A DNA stretch of 64,000 nucleotides from NCBI GenBank assembly GCA_947452455.1, contig CANGBX010000002.1, forward strand, positions 62,001 through 126,000. Reading direction: 5' to 3'. This stretch comes from Beijerinckiaceae bacterium (lineage in GTDB: Bacteria > Pseudomonadota > Alphaproteobacteria > Rhizobiales > Beijerinckiaceae). Within the stretch, counting starts at the first letter, position 1; every line of letters starts with the position of its first letter. The position numbers and the translations under genes are program-made. The notes beneath the pieces are model-generated. The model was not told where the DNA came from and did not search any database. It saw only the letters and a program-made list of their open reading frames with translations. Shown here piece by piece: positions 52,736 through 62,372 of the stretch.

Positions 52736-53733
52736 GCGCGTGTCACCAAGAGGCTTGCCAGATCAAGCGCTGCGATGAGGCTGGCTTCATCGGCCACACC
52801 CATGCCGGCAATATCGAATGCCGTGCCATGATCGGGCGAGGTGCGGATGAAGGGGAGGCCAAGGGTCAGATTGACGGCGCTGTCGAAGGCAAGCGTCTTG
52901 ATCGGGATCAAAGCTTGATCATGATACATGCACAAAGCCGCATCATATTGTGCGCGCGCTGCGGCATGAAACATCGTGTCGGGCGGCAAGGGACCGCGCG
53001 CATCAATGCCCTCTGACTGCAATTGCGCAACGGCCGGCGTGATGATCTCCAGATCTTCGCGTCCCATTGCGCCATTTTCACCCGCATGAGGATTGAGCCC
53101 GGCAATAGCCAAGCGCGGTTTGGCAATAGCGAATTTACGCTGCATGTCGTGGGCAACAATGCGTGCCGTCTTCACGATGAGATCTGTGGTGAGCTCTTTG
53201 ATCGCGCGCTGCAAGGACACATGAATGGTGACAGGCACGACGGCAAGTTGCGGCGACCAGAGCATCATGACGGGCAATACGGGCTTACCCCACAGTGCCT
53301 CGCTCAGCTCGCCCAAAAATTCGGTATGTCCGGGATGTGCGAAGCCCGCCTTGTAGAGGACGTCTTTGGCAATCGGGTTGGTGACAATCGCGCTGGCTTC
53401 GCCTTGTTTGACCATTCGCACACCGCGTTCAATCGAGGCGATGGTGGCCGGCGCGTCCGCTGCATCTGGTTTTCCCGCAACACCTTTGACCGGAAAGCCG
53501 AGATCGACAACGGGTAGGGCAGAGGCAAAGGCTTGTGCCGCTTCTTGCGGTGACACGCGCGCAACCGGTACATCTAGCTTGAGGGCAGCTGCTTGACGTT
53601 CAAACAAAGCTGCATCGCCCAGAACGAAAAAGGGATGCGTTTGATTATTGCGCGCGAGCCAGGCTTTCAGCGTCACTTCTGGTCCGATGCCGGAAGGGTC
53701 GCCCTGCGTGACAAGGAGTGGTGCGCGGCTCAT
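52732..53733 (-). CDS. pdxA: 4-hydroxythreonine-4-phosphate dehydrogenase
   Basis: The 333-residue protein starts [25 protein letters not shown] and has the PdxA motifs [28 protein letters not shown] (metal His) and [11 protein letters not shown]. It oxidises 4-hydroxythreonine phosphate in pyridoxal phosphate synthesis. It lies one base after the surA-like stop and overlaps ksgA, so all are co-translated. TGATGCG lies at the junction. Confidence 0.95.
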   Translation of the reverse strand: MSRAPLLVTQGDPSGIGPEVTLKAWLARNNQTHPFFVLGDAALFERQAAALKLDVPVARVSPQEAAQAFASALPVVDLGFPVKGVAGKPDAADAPATIASIERGVRMVKQGEASAIVTNPIAKDVLYKAGFAHPGHTEFLGELSEALWGKPVLPVMMLWSPQLAVVPVTIHVSLQRAIKELTTDLIVKTARIVAHDMQRKFAIAKPRLAIAGLNPHAGENGAMGREDLEIITPAVAQLQSEGIDARGPLPPDTMFHAAARAQYDAALCMYHDQALIPIKTLAFDSAVNLTLGLPFIRTSPDHGTAFDIAGMGVADEASLIAALDLASLLVTRA

Positions 53734-53734
53734 C

Positions 53735-54655
53735 TTATTTCTTCACAATGATCGCGCGCTTGCGCAGATCGGCATAGGATTTGGCGGCAAGATCATCAAT
53801 CTTCTTGGCGAGCAATTCATTGCGAATGTCTTCGCCCGCCGCCGTGTCATCGCGCATATCGCGGCGACCACAGACTGCCAGCATTTCAATGCCTGTTGCA
53901 GCCCGTGAGGGCGGTGTGAGGCGATTGACGCCGGTCTTGTCGATCATCTGGCGCGCCTCTTCGGGCAGTGCATTGGCAGGGCGCGAGAACTGTTCTTTGA
54001 CAGCGACTTCCGGTAGGGAGCGGGCGAGTTGCAGGCCGCTCGTGCAATCCGTGAAGCGCGTGCGGAAGTTTTCAGCCTCGCGCATACGCGCTTGCAGCTG
54101 GTCGGGCGAGGCACTGATCGGCACGATGAAGACAATCGGGCGCAACAAATATTCGATCGAATTGGCCGCTTTGCCGCCGCGCTTGTCGAGTTCGGCGCGC
54201 ACTTCTCGCTCGGAGACTTCGAGGCCCTTGTTGAGGCCGCGCGTCAAAATCGCCCAGCCCGCTTCGGCTTTGAAATGTTCGCTCCATTCCTTTTCCGGCA
54301 CGCCGGAGGATTGGAGTGCTGAAAACAATGTTTGCGGGGATGCCTTCAATTCGGCGGCCACTTTGGTGAGGGCTGAATTGCGCTCGTTCGTTCCGGGCTC
54401 GAGCTTGTATTTCTTGAGTTCGCGCAGACGCAGGCGATCAGCAATGATCCCCTCAAGCGCGGCCTCTTTGGTGGTCGGGCGCTTCAGGATTTTTTGCAGC
54501 TTGATGCGCTGGTCCAAATCATAGGTCGTGATCGGATCATCATTGACGGTCGCAACCAGTGCTTGCGCCTGAGCAGGTGCCGGGGCCAAGGTCGGTGCTG
54601 CCCCCAACAGAATGAGGGCGAGCATGGCAGCAGAGAGATTCGAAAAGGTCTTCAT
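53735..54655 (-). CDS. surA: SurA-like periplasmic chaperone/peptidyl-prolyl isomerase
   Basis: The 306-residue protein has a Sec signal (LSAAMLALILLGAAPTLAP, cleaved near AQA), then LVATVNDDPITTYDLDQRIKLQK, the SurA N-domain start. The middle has an irregular parvulin-like region from about 180, without an easily recognised active site. It is shorter than E. coli SurA (428) and has one parvulin-type region at most. Its place before pdxA and after lptD supports outer-membrane protein folding as its role. GAGGGGCAT precedes the ATG. The symbol is by context. Confidence 0.82.
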   Translation of the reverse strand: MKTFSNLSAAMLALILLGAAPTLAPAPAQAQALVATVNDDPITTYDLDQRIKLQKILKRPTTKEAALEGIIADRLRLRELKKYKLEPGTNERNSALTKVAAELKASPQTLFSALQSSGVPEKEWSEHFKAEAGWAILTRGLNKGLEVSEREVRAELDKRGGKAANSIEYLLRPIVFIVPISASPDQLQARMREAENFRTRFTDCTSGLQLARSLPEVAVKEQFSRPANALPEEARQMIDKTGVNRLTPPSRAATGIEMLAVCGRRDMRDDTAAGEDIRNELLAKKIDDLAAKSYADLRKRAIIVKK

Positions 54656-54686
54656 ATGCCCCTCATGCGATGAGGTGGGCCTCACG

Positions 54687-57275
54687 TCAATGGGACAAGC
54701 CGTCCGTGCCCGTCAGGGCTGAGACCGAGGTGCTGACTTTGGCTTGGCCGAGCGTGCGCAAGACCAGCTGAAGAATGATGGTTTGGTTGCGGTTCGAGGC
54801 GGCAGTTGTGTTCTGCGGATAGGTCGAGGTGAAATTCACCGTCAGCGTTGTACATTCGTCGCGATAGCCCGCGCCCAAGCCCAGGCCCGCAACGGCGAAG
54901 AGCTGCGAATTTGTGCTGCTCGTGTTGAGGTGGCGTGACAAATCGAAAATGACTGTTCCGCTCATGAAGTAATTTTTATCGAACGAATAGCTCGAGCTAG
55001 CCACGATGCCCTCGCGGCGTTTGTCGTAACCGAGAAAAGGCTGTGCCTCATAGCGCGCATATTGAATGCTTGAGCTGAAGTCGCCAAAGCGTCCGCTGGC
55101 CAGAAGGTCGAGGCGGCGCATGTGCATATCGGAAGGGTCCAAGCGTGTCTTGGCGACAAAGGAGTAGTTGTCAACGGAGATAGCCGCGCGCGCGATGTAA
55201 TCCGATTGCTTGGTGTCGAGACCAGAACCTAGACCGGTATTGGCCGCATCGGGGTTCGCATAAGAATTGCGTCCCGCCATTTGGTAGGACTGACCGAAGA
55301 GGAAATTGGCATAGCCGCCGCTGTCATAGCGTGCGGTATATTGCGCACCATAATTCGCGCGCAGGCCACCCTCGAAACGGTCATAGCCAGAAAATTTGCT
55401 GATCGCGAAAATATTCGTGTCATCGAAGACGAGGCTTTGCGCATCTTCATTGACCAGGGCGCGATCGGTCACTTCATCGGGGCGCAAGACCACTTGGCCA
55501 ATTGGTTCGATGATATGTGTCATGCCTGTGCTGCGCGCCACCATCGGCAGACGATATTCCATGCCGATGCCCGTCAAAGCACGGCCACGGAATGTGTCGG
55601 CACTATTTCCGAGAAAGTTCATTTGATCGGCATTGCGACCGAGCAGGGACGAGCCGGCAGAAAATGTTCCCGTCTTGTCGAGTGACAACCAGGAACCATT
55701 CAGATTGGCGAAAGCGAAGGGCGTCCAGATCTGACCGGCACCATCAATGAATTGACGCTTCCATGATGCAGTGGCTGTGGCGCGCGTATATTCACCCGCC
55801 ATACCGCGCAGCATACAATTGGCGCGATCGAATGTGGCGCAAGTGGAGTAGAGGCCATAGGTCGCATCACGCAATTGCGTGCCCGACGATTCAAATACCG
55901 CTTGCTGACGCGATATCGATGTCAGGTTCATGTCCAGTTCAACTTGGCCACCAATGCCGGCTGTATTTTCCGGGCGCACGTCGAACGTCTTGTTGTAATC
56001 GAGCGAAGGGGCAACCAAAGGCTGCTGCTCTTGTCGATCATAGGCAGACAGACCCTGGAAATAATAGCTGCGCAAATCGAAATAGCCGCGGTCCGCTTTG
56101 CCCACCAAATAGAGCTGCGAGGTGCGCTCGCGGAAATAATTGGCCGAAAGATTGGGGTTGGGCGCAGTATAATCTTGCGAGAAGAATTTATCGGTTGCGA
56201 AACCGACATCCCAACCAAAGCGCCACTTTTCGTTCAACCAGAATTCACCGGTTGTATCGATGGAGCCACGGAACTGATGATTGCCTGCGCCATAAGGTGC
56301 GGCAGGGAATTGGTTTGGGTTCCTCTGAAGAATACCAGCCGTGCGGATCGAATAAGATCCGTTCGTCATGCGCTGGCGATATTCGACGTCCATCAACAGG
56401 CCTTGCTTGGTCATCAAAGTCGGGATGACTGTCAGATCAGCGGACGGGTTGATGACATAGAAATAGGGCGTGGCCACACCAAAGCCGAGCTTGTCTTTGG
56501 TGATGTAATGGGGCGTCAGCCAGCCGCTCTTGCGCTTGACCGATGGATCGGGCGCCGAGAAATACGGCAGATAGGCAACCGGTAGGCCAAAGAGTTCAAG
56601 CGTCGCCTCTTCGTAATAAAGGGTCTGCTCATCGTTCTTATGGATCACGCGCTTGGCACGCACCTGCCATAGCGGCGGCTTGGTCGGATCATCCTTGCAT
56701 GCATCGCAAGCTGTATAGATGCCCTTGTCGAAAACGGTGTCGCCCTCGATGCGTTCAACACGCGGCGAGCTCATATGTGTTCTATCGAACGTATCTGTCT
56801 TCAGACTGTCGATGAAACCGGTCTTGAAATCATCAGTCAGTTCGAGACGTTCAGCATGCGAGACGGTGCCATCGGCTTCCGTCATACGCACGCGACCAAT
56901 TGCAAAAACGCGCTTGTCTTTTTGATTGTAAACGACGCGGTCGGCTTCCAGCACGCGGCCTTGATAATAGACCTGCGCATTTCCGTTCGCGGTGACGACT
57001 TCGTTCTTGGAATCATAGACGAGCTCTTGGGCTTGAACGAGCAGGCGATCCTTATCGCCGTCCTTCTTGCCGATGAGCCGGTCGTTGAGCGTCTGTGCCT
57101 GAGCAAGTGTTGTGAAGGAGACAAGCGCTACGCCTGACACGGCCAAGCCAAGGGTCAGTCCCAAACTCAAGGCGCGTGCAAAGGAGCCCACGGAAGCCCG
57201 CGCGGCGGTCAGAATGGTCTGGCGCGATCCATGAGGATTGCTACCTTCCGGGAGGGGCCCGTTACGCCGGCCCAT
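54687..57275 (-). CDS. lptD: LPS-assembly protein LptD
   Basis: From ATG 57275 the product has 862 residues; an AGGAGG lies eight bases upstream. A signal peptide (ALSLGLTLGLAVSGVALVSF, ending near LAQA) is followed by the OstA/LptA-like jellyroll domain (VQAQELVYDSKNEVVTANGN). The large beta-barrel domain is rich in aromatic strands. Two Cys in TACDACKDD near the jellyroll-barrel border and a C in CATFDRANC are candidates for the structural disulfides. LptD and LptE place LPS in the outer leaflet. Its start overlaps the lptG stop (TGATG). Confidence 0.93.
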   Translation of the reverse strand: MGRRNGPLPEGSNPHGSRQTILTAARASVGSFARALSLGLTLGLAVSGVALVSFTTLAQAQTLNDRLIGKKDGDKDRLLVQAQELVYDSKNEVVTANGNAQVYYQGRVLEADRVVYNQKDKRVFAIGRVRMTEADGTVSHAERLELTDDFKTGFIDSLKTDTFDRTHMSSPRVERIEGDTVFDKGIYTACDACKDDPTKPPLWQVRAKRVIHKNDEQTLYYEEATLELFGLPVAYLPYFSAPDPSVKRKSGWLTPHYITKDKLGFGVATPYFYVINPSADLTVIPTLMTKQGLLMDVEYRQRMTNGSYSIRTAGILQRNPNQFPAAPYGAGNHQFRGSIDTTGEFWLNEKWRFGWDVGFATDKFFSQDYTAPNPNLSANYFRERTSQLYLVGKADRGYFDLRSYYFQGLSAYDRQEQQPLVAPSLDYNKTFDVRPENTAGIGGQVELDMNLTSISRQQAVFESSGTQLRDATYGLYSTCATFDRANCMLRGMAGEYTRATATASWKRQFIDGAGQIWTPFAFANLNGSWLSLDKTGTFSAGSSLLGRNADQMNFLGNSADTFRGRALTGIGMEYRLPMVARSTGMTHIIEPIGQVVLRPDEVTDRALVNEDAQSLVFDDTNIFAISKFSGYDRFEGGLRANYGAQYTARYDSGGYANFLFGQSYQMAGRNSYANPDAANTGLGSGLDTKQSDYIARAAISVDNYSFVAKTRLDPSDMHMRRLDLLASGRFGDFSSSIQYARYEAQPFLGYDKRREGIVASSSYSFDKNYFMSGTVIFDLSRHLNTSSTNSQLFAVAGLGLGAGYRDECTTLTVNFTSTYPQNTTAASNRNQTIILQLVLRTLGQAKVSTSVSALTGTDGLSH

Positions 57276-58360
57276 CAACCGTCCTCCTGATACAAAAGAA
57301 CCAAGCAGCCTAACATGCTGCCAATTACTGCTGGCGCCCAAGCTGCGACGGGGGTGCTGATCATGCCGGCCCCGCCTAAGTCTGACACCAATTTAGTCAG
57401 AACATAAAGCACGAAGCCCGCGGCCACGCCACCCGAAACCGTCTGGGCTACGCCACCAAATCGAAAGAACCTTAAGGAAAAACAGGCGGCGATCAGGACC
57501 ATGGCCACCAGAAGCAAAGGTCTGGCTAGAAGTATCTGATATTTCAAGCGGTAAGGGGTGGCATCCAAGCCCGCCGCTGCAGTTCGGGCGGCCAGCTCGG
57601 GTAGGCCCCAGAAGGGCACGGCTTCGGGTGTGACGAAGCGCTGGCCGACCTGGTCGGCCGAGAGGAAGGTCGACAGGCGGTAGGTTTCAAGGTCGCGAGG
57701 CTCTTCTCCCGGCCGGATGACGCGGGCCTGCTCCAAAATCCAGGTGCCAGGCTCAAGATGGGCACGGGCTGCCTCGACCCGCTCCAGAAAATGGTTGTCG
57801 AGGTCAAAGACGAAGGCTGAGACATTGCCAAGCTTTGAGCCGCGCTCGCTGGATTGTTCCGCCCGCAGCACGGATTGGCCATTTTGGCTGCGCTGGCGCA
57901 ACCACAGGCTTGCGTCGCCTTGGGCTGGTGCGGTGCGGCCAAAAATCGAGATTTCGATGTCATCGGCCTTCTGCTTCATGACTGCCGAAATCGGATTATA
58001 GACCGCGACCGAAAACAGCCCGATGGTGATCACAATCGCAAGTGGGGGCATGAGAAACTGCCAGACCGAGACACCGGCTGCGCGCGCCACCACCAATTCG
58101 AGACGCCGTGTCAGGTTGATGAAAGCAAACATCGCCCCGCCGAGCGTGGCGAAGGGCAGGATTTGTTCGGTGATCGCAGGCACACGCAAGAGTGTGAGGA
58201 AGGCAAGCCCCAGCGAAGTGGTATTGCTGATGTCACCCGCGCGGCGCAACAATTCGACAAAGTCGATCAAAAACACCAGCACAAAAATCGTGCCGAACAC
58301 GGCAAGAATGGCGCGGGTGAAACGTATTGCGAGATAAAGACCGAGCGTGCGTCCGATCAT
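57275..58360 (-). CDS. lptG: LPS export ABC transporter permease LptG
   Basis: The 361-residue protein has six hydrophobic segments, MIGRTLGLYLAIRFTRAILAVFG at the N-terminus, and a large periplasmic jellyroll domain between segments 3 and 4. This is the LptF/LptG permease layout. With LptF and the ATPase LptB it extracts LPS from the inner membrane. It overlaps lptF by four bases upstream (ATGA) and lptD by one base downstream. Confidence 0.94.
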   Translation of the reverse strand: MIGRTLGLYLAIRFTRAILAVFGTIFVLVFLIDFVELLRRAGDISNTTSLGLAFLTLLRVPAITEQILPFATLGGAMFAFINLTRRLELVVARAAGVSVWQFLMPPLAIVITIGLFSVAVYNPISAVMKQKADDIEISIFGRTAPAQGDASLWLRQRSQNGQSVLRAEQSSERGSKLGNVSAFVFDLDNHFLERVEAARAHLEPGTWILEQARVIRPGEEPRDLETYRLSTFLSADQVGQRFVTPEAVPFWGLPELAARTAAAGLDATPYRLKYQILLARPLLLVAMVLIAACFSLRFFRFGGVAQTVSGGVAAGFVLYVLTKLVSDLGGAGMISTPVAAWAPAVIGSMLGCLVLLYQEDG

Positions 58361-59487
58361 GCCGCGCGCTCCTGATTTTTCGAGCGCTTGAAAAGACTGC
58401 TTAGGGCATCGGGCTTAAGCGCATAAATCCAGGCCAGTGCAATCACCAGAACAGGCATAGTGTAGGCAATCACAACACCGGTTTCACTGCGCAGTATGAG
58501 ACCTGATGTGCCAAAGCCTGCGATGCGCATCGACAGCGCGGCAACAATTGCTGCAGCCAGCGCCAAGCCACGCCCTTGGCGCGTGGTTTTGGGTTGGCAC
58601 AAAGCCGCAAAAGCAATCATACCCAAAACAAGCCCGTAAATCGGGTTCAAAAAGCGTTCATGCAATTCTTGGCGGAAACGCCCTGCCAATTGACGAACCA
58701 TCGGTTCATTGGGGTCGCGGTTGAGCAAGGCAAGTGTCGGGCGTTCACGCGGGCGTAATGGCCCGCCTTCTTCGCTGCCGCCAAATTGCGCGAGGTCGAT
58801 GGCATAGCGCTCGAATTGGATGATCGCCGGATCGTAAGCATCGGGTGACTGGCGCTGGATGGAGCCCCGTTCCAGAACGAGATAATTTTGCGCGCCTATT
58901 TCAATCGTGCGGCCTATCTCGGCCACATAGGTCGAGACGTGCTCAGCATCGCGGCGGTCTTGGATGAACAGCCCGCGCATGTCGCCACTCGATTGGCGTT
59001 CGCGATAGTGGAAGACGAACCCCGCATCGAGCTCGGCAAATTGCCCTTCGAGGATCACGCGCGTCACCATATCGGCACGGATTTTCGTAAATTGCGCGGT
59101 GATCTCGCGAAAGCTCGCGGGCATGGCCCAGAGCGAGGTGACCGCAACCAGAGCCGTCACCAGAACAAAGAGCAGAGAAAAGGGACGGAAAAGCTGAAGC
59201 GGCGAGAGGCCGGAGGCGGACATGACGACGAGTTCGCTGTCGCTGTTGAGTTTGTTCAGGGTGAAAAGCACGGCGATGAACAAAGCAATGGGCGCGATGA
59301 CCATGACCAGTGAGGGGATGGTGAGGCCCGTCACCGTGAGGAAGACCCAAAAGGTCTGGCCCTTAGCCGACATGATGTCGATCTGGCGAAGCGAAAGGGC
59401 CAGCCAGACCACGCCTGTCAGCAGGCTTAAGCCCGTGAGAAAGGCGCCCAGCGACGTCCGGAAGACATATCTTTCGAAAATGGACAT
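58357..59487 (-). CDS. lptF: LPS export ABC transporter permease LptF
   Basis: The 376-residue protein starts MSIFERYVFRTSLGAFLTGLSLLTG and has the YjgP/YjgQ layout: three membrane helices, a periplasmic domain and three more helices. It is the first gene of the LPS export/outer membrane operon. Its partner lptG follows with a four-base overlap. The divergent 325-bp gap to pepA should hold its promoter. Confidence 0.94.
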   Translation of the reverse strand: MSIFERYVFRTSLGAFLTGLSLLTGVVWLALSLRQIDIMSAKGQTFWVFLTVTGLTIPSLVMVIAPIALFIAVLFTLNKLNSDSELVVMSASGLSPLQLFRPFSLLFVLVTALVAVTSLWAMPASFREITAQFTKIRADMVTRVILEGQFAELDAGFVFHYRERQSSGDMRGLFIQDRRDAEHVSTYVAEIGRTIEIGAQNYLVLERGSIQRQSPDAYDPAIIQFERYAIDLAQFGGSEEGGPLRPRERPTLALLNRDPNEPMVRQLAGRFRQELHERFLNPIYGLVLGMIAFAALCQPKTTRQGRGLALAAAIVAALSMRIAGFGTSGLILRSETGVVIAYTMPVLVIALAWIYALKPDALSSLFKRSKNQERAA

Positions 59488-59812
59488 CGGCTGACTTTAA
59501 AACCTGAACTCTGGACCACAAAAAGCTGGCAAGAGGGAGGTGGCCCACGCCGACTCGCCGACGTTGGCAAAGCCCCAGCTCGCCACCCTCTTTGGCTAAT
59601 CACTCAGGGCGGGTCAGGCAAGGCTTTGGAGGCCATTCACATGTGTCGTCCCACGCTCTTATGGTGCATGTGGCTCCAGCGACACTGTGGGGGGCAAAGT
59701 CACGTGCTTCTCGCTTGCAAATCAGCCAGTGCAATGGCACCCCTTGAGGTGAATGATGTGCTGCGATTTGCCTTTCGAACCCTTCGGGCGCTAGGCGGGA
59801 TGAGGACAGAAA
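59488..59812. other. Divergent intergenic region between lptF and pepA
   Basis: These 325 bp hold no convincing gene. A long imperfect inverted repeat pairs AGCTGGCAAGAGGG (from 59524) and GTGGC with GCCACCCTCTTTGGCT (59582-59597). Promoters for both flanking genes must lie here, but none reads clearly. GAGGA at 59802-59806 is the pepA Shine-Dalgarno. Confidence 0.6.
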
Positions 59813-59846
59813 ATGGCAGGTCAAATGGCAAGTCAAATGGCAAGTC
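59811..59846 (+). repeat. Three tandem 12-bp repeats over the pepA start codon
   Basis: AAATGGCAGGTC (59811-59822) is followed by two perfect AAATGGCAAGTC units (59823-59846). Each unit carries an in-frame ATG (59813, 59825, 59837) and encodes M-A-G/S-Q. The number of repeats sets the N-terminus and the spacing from the Shine-Dalgarno. Confidence 0.9.
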
Positions 59847-61366
59847 AGCTCCAGATTGAATTCACCGCTCTCAAAGAGGCAGGCGGACGCAAGGGTCGCG
59901 GGGGGGCGGGGACGCTCGTGGTTCTGGCTGGAGCCGATCTCGCGCTGGGCGCAGAGACCCGCCGGATTTTGGGTGGCGGGGCTGATCTGGTGAAGCGGGC
60001 AGCTGCGACCGCCAAATTCAAGGGCCAGTCGGGTCAGGCGCTCGATATTCTGAGCCCCGCTGGTCTCTCCTTTGACCGCCTCCTTGTCATCGGCACGGCG
60101 AAGAAAGAGGGCGCGCCCGATTTTCTGTCGCTGGGCGGCGCGATCATGGGCAAAATCGATGGCATTGCGCAGGCGACGCTTGTTTTTGATCCCGCAGAGA
60201 CACCCTCGGATGTGGGCCGCGCGGGTGCGGATGTCATGCTCGGCATGAAATTGCGCGCCTATAAATTCGATCTCTACAAGACCAAAAAGAAAGACGACGA
60301 CGAAAAGACGAAGAGCAAAGCCTCTGACAAAAAGCATGTCGCTATTGCCTTGTCAGATCCCGCCAGCGCCAAGCGTGAAGCCAAACGCGCGGAGGCTTTG
60401 GCCGATGGCATTACCATTGCGCGCAATCTCGTCAACGAGCCACCGAATGTGCTCTTTCCTGCCTCTTTCGCGCAGCGCGCCAAGGAATTGCAGAAGCTCG
60501 GCGTCGAGGTGCAAGTGCTCGATGAAAAGGCGCTGCATAAACTCGGCTTCCGCATGTTGCTGGGCGTGGGTCAGGGCTCTGACCATGAGAGCAAAGTCAT
60601 CATCATGCGCTGGAATGGTGCCAAGTCGGCGAAAGCCAAGCCGCTGGCCTTTGTCGGCAAGGGCGTGTGTTTCGACACGGGCGGTATTTCGATCAAGCCT
60701 GCCGCCGGCATGGAAGATATGAAGGGCGATATGGCGGGCGCGGCCTGCGTGGTCGGTCTGATGCATGCACTCGCCGCACGCAAAGCCAAGGTCAATGCCA
60801 TTGGTGCGATCGGTCTGGTTGAAAACATGCCCGACGGCAAAGCCCAGCGCCCAGGTGATATCGTGACTTCGCTGTCAGGTCAGACGGTTGAAATTATCAA
60901 TACGGATGCCGAAGGCCGCCTCGTTCTGGGTGATGTGCTTTGGTATGTGCAAGACAAGTACAAGCCGCAATTCATGGTCAATCTGGCCACGCTTACCGGC
61001 GCGATTTTGGTGGCGCTGGGCACAGAACATGCGGGCCTGTTCTCCAACAATGACGAATTGTCGGCACGCCTCACGGAAGCCGGCCTTGCAACAGGTGAGA
61101 AGATTTGGCGCATGCCGCTGGGGCCTGCCTATGACAAGCTGCTCGATTCCAAATTCGCCGATATGAAACATGTCGGCGGCCGCTTTGCGGGTTCGATCAC
61201 CGCTGCGCAATTCTTGCAGCGTTTCGTCAATGGCGTGCCATGGGCGCATTTGGATATTGCAGGCACTGGCATGTCCTCGCCATCAAGCGACATCAACCAG
61301 AGCTGGGGTTCGGGCTGGGGCGTGCGCCTGCTCGATCGCCTCATCAGCGATCATTATGAAGGCTGA
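59813..61366 (+). CDS. pepA: Leucyl aminopeptidase (M17)
   Basis: The 517-residue protein has the M17 catalytic domain with [25 protein letters not shown] and [16 protein letters not shown], which provide the metal-binding Asp, Glu and Lys residues. The C-terminal half continues the family order to the end. It removes N-terminal residues from peptides and in some bacteria also binds DNA. The first 12 residues are a triple M-A-S-Q repeat from tandem DNA units; GAGGA lies six bases before the first ATG. Confidence 0.94.
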   Translation: MAGQMASQMASQLQIEFTALKEAGGRKGRGGAGTLVVLAGADLALGAETRRILGGGADLVKRAAATAKFKGQSGQALDILSPAGLSFDRLLVIGTAKKEGAPDFLSLGGAIMGKIDGIAQATLVFDPAETPSDVGRAGADVMLGMKLRAYKFDLYKTKKKDDDEKTKSKASDKKHVAIALSDPASAKREAKRAEALADGITIARNLVNEPPNVLFPASFAQRAKELQKLGVEVQVLDEKALHKLGFRMLLGVGQGSDHESKVIIMRWNGAKSAKAKPLAFVGKGVCFDTGGISIKPAAGMEDMKGDMAGAACVVGLMHALAARKAKVNAIGAIGLVENMPDGKAQRPGDIVTSLSGQTVEIINTDAEGRLVLGDVLWYVQDKYKPQFMVNLATLTGAILVALGTEHAGLFSNNDELSARLTEAGLATGEKIWRMPLGPAYDKLLDSKFADMKHVGGRFAGSITAAQFLQRFVNGVPWAHLDIAGTGMSSPSSDINQSWGSGWGVRLLDRLISDHYEG

Positions 61367-61374
61367 GACGAAAC

Positions 61375-61908
61375 ATGAAAATCTGGACGGCAGGCTTTCT
61401 CTTTCTTCTTTCGAGCTTTGGGGCGCAGGCACAAGTGCAATCCGGCCGCCCGCCGAGCTGTGGCATGTTTCAAGCGACCTTCATCCGCGAAACGGGTGAT
61501 GTGAATGCGGCTTTCGTGCGCCCGCTCGTTGTGTCGCGCTCCGCTTCGCAGGGCGATTTTTTCGATCTCGTCACCAATGTGCGCATTGACGGTCTGCTCG
61601 AATGCCGCGGCGATGCTTTGGTGCGTTTTGAAGTGAAGATCGGCCTGCCGAGCGATACGGCCACGACCACCAAATTCGAGCAGATCCAAAATGCCGCTAT
61701 TCGTGCCGCTTTGGCCTGGAACGCAACACGTGCCTCGACCGCGGTGCGCACGATGAGCCGCGAGGCAGAAGAATATTTGCGTGCCTCTAACCAACGCGGT
61801 GATGTGTTTGTGGCCGGCAAGACGGAATATCATCAAGGCGGCGCTGATATGGGCATGATCTGGACCATGCGCGACCGCACACTCGTCATTGTCGGTGCTG
61901 GCAACTGA
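61375..61908 (+). CDS. Secreted protein of unknown function
   Basis: The 177-residue protein starts MKIWTAGFLFLLSSFGAQAQ, a signal peptide. The mature part (VQSGRPPSCGMFQATFIRE) is of mixed helical and strand character with several charged residues and two Cys. It starts nine bases after pepA and overlaps holC by one base, so it is in an operon. I cannot assign it to a family by reading; a periplasmic place is likely. Confidence 0.7.
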   Translation: MKIWTAGFLFLLSSFGAQAQVQSGRPPSCGMFQATFIRETGDVNAAFVRPLVVSRSASQGDFFDLVTNVRIDGLLECRGDALVRFEVKIGLPSDTATTTKFEQIQNAAIRAALAWNATRASTAVRTMSREAEEYLRASNQRGDVFVAGKTEYHQGGADMGMIWTMRDRTLVIVGAGN

Positions 61909-62372
61909 TGAGCGAGATTCATTTCTACCATTTGCAGATTCATCCCCTTGAGCGGGCTCTGCCAAAGCTGTTGGAAAAATCGCTCGAGCGCGATTGGCAT
62001 GTCTGCTTGCAAATGCGCACGCCGGAAAAATGCGCCTCGCTCAACGAATTGCTCTGGAATGTCGGGGAAGACGGGTTTCTGCCCCATGGCACGGCCGAAG
62101 ATGGCGATGTGGAATTTCAGCCCATCTATCTGACAACAGGCAGCGAAAATCCCAATGGCGCGCAGATCCGCTTCTTTGTCGAATGCGCGCAGATTGCACC
62201 AGCTCTTGCCGCCAGTGCGGAGCCCTATGAGCGCATCGTCATTATGTTTGATGGCAATGATGAAAACGAGCTCAATGATGCGCGCGCGCAATGGAAGGCG
62301 CTGAAAGATACAGGCCTTCCCATGTCCTATCTCCAGCAGACCGAAAACGGTGGCTGGGAGAAGAAAGCGTGA
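61908..62372 (+). CDS. holC: DNA polymerase III chi subunit
   Basis: The 154-residue protein begins MSEIHFYHLQIHPLERALPKLLEKSLERDWHVCLQ and has IVIMFDGNDENELNDARAQWK, matching HolC. Chi links the clamp loader to SSB. Its ATG overlaps the previous stop (TGATG). Its 3' end overlaps the MFS gene by four bases. The pepA-holC neighbourhood is known from E. coli and other proteobacteria. Confidence 0.92.
   Translation: MSEIHFYHLQIHPLERALPKLLEKSLERDWHVCLQMRTPEKCASLNELLWNVGEDGFLPHGTAEDGDVEFQPIYLTTGSENPNGAQIRFFVECAQIAPALAASAEPYERIVIMFDGNDENELNDARAQWKALKDTGLPMSYLQQTENGGWEKKA

Noticed and set aside
57250-57262. GGGAGGGGCCCGT within the lptD coding start, resembling the same core
   Set aside because: Lies inside coding sequence and lacks the flanking stem and partner motif.
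59600-60337. 245-codon minus-strand frame in the lptF-pepA gap and pepA start
   Set aside because: Largely antisense to pepA and without motifs or a Shine-Dalgarno; the gap is better read as a divergent regulatory region.
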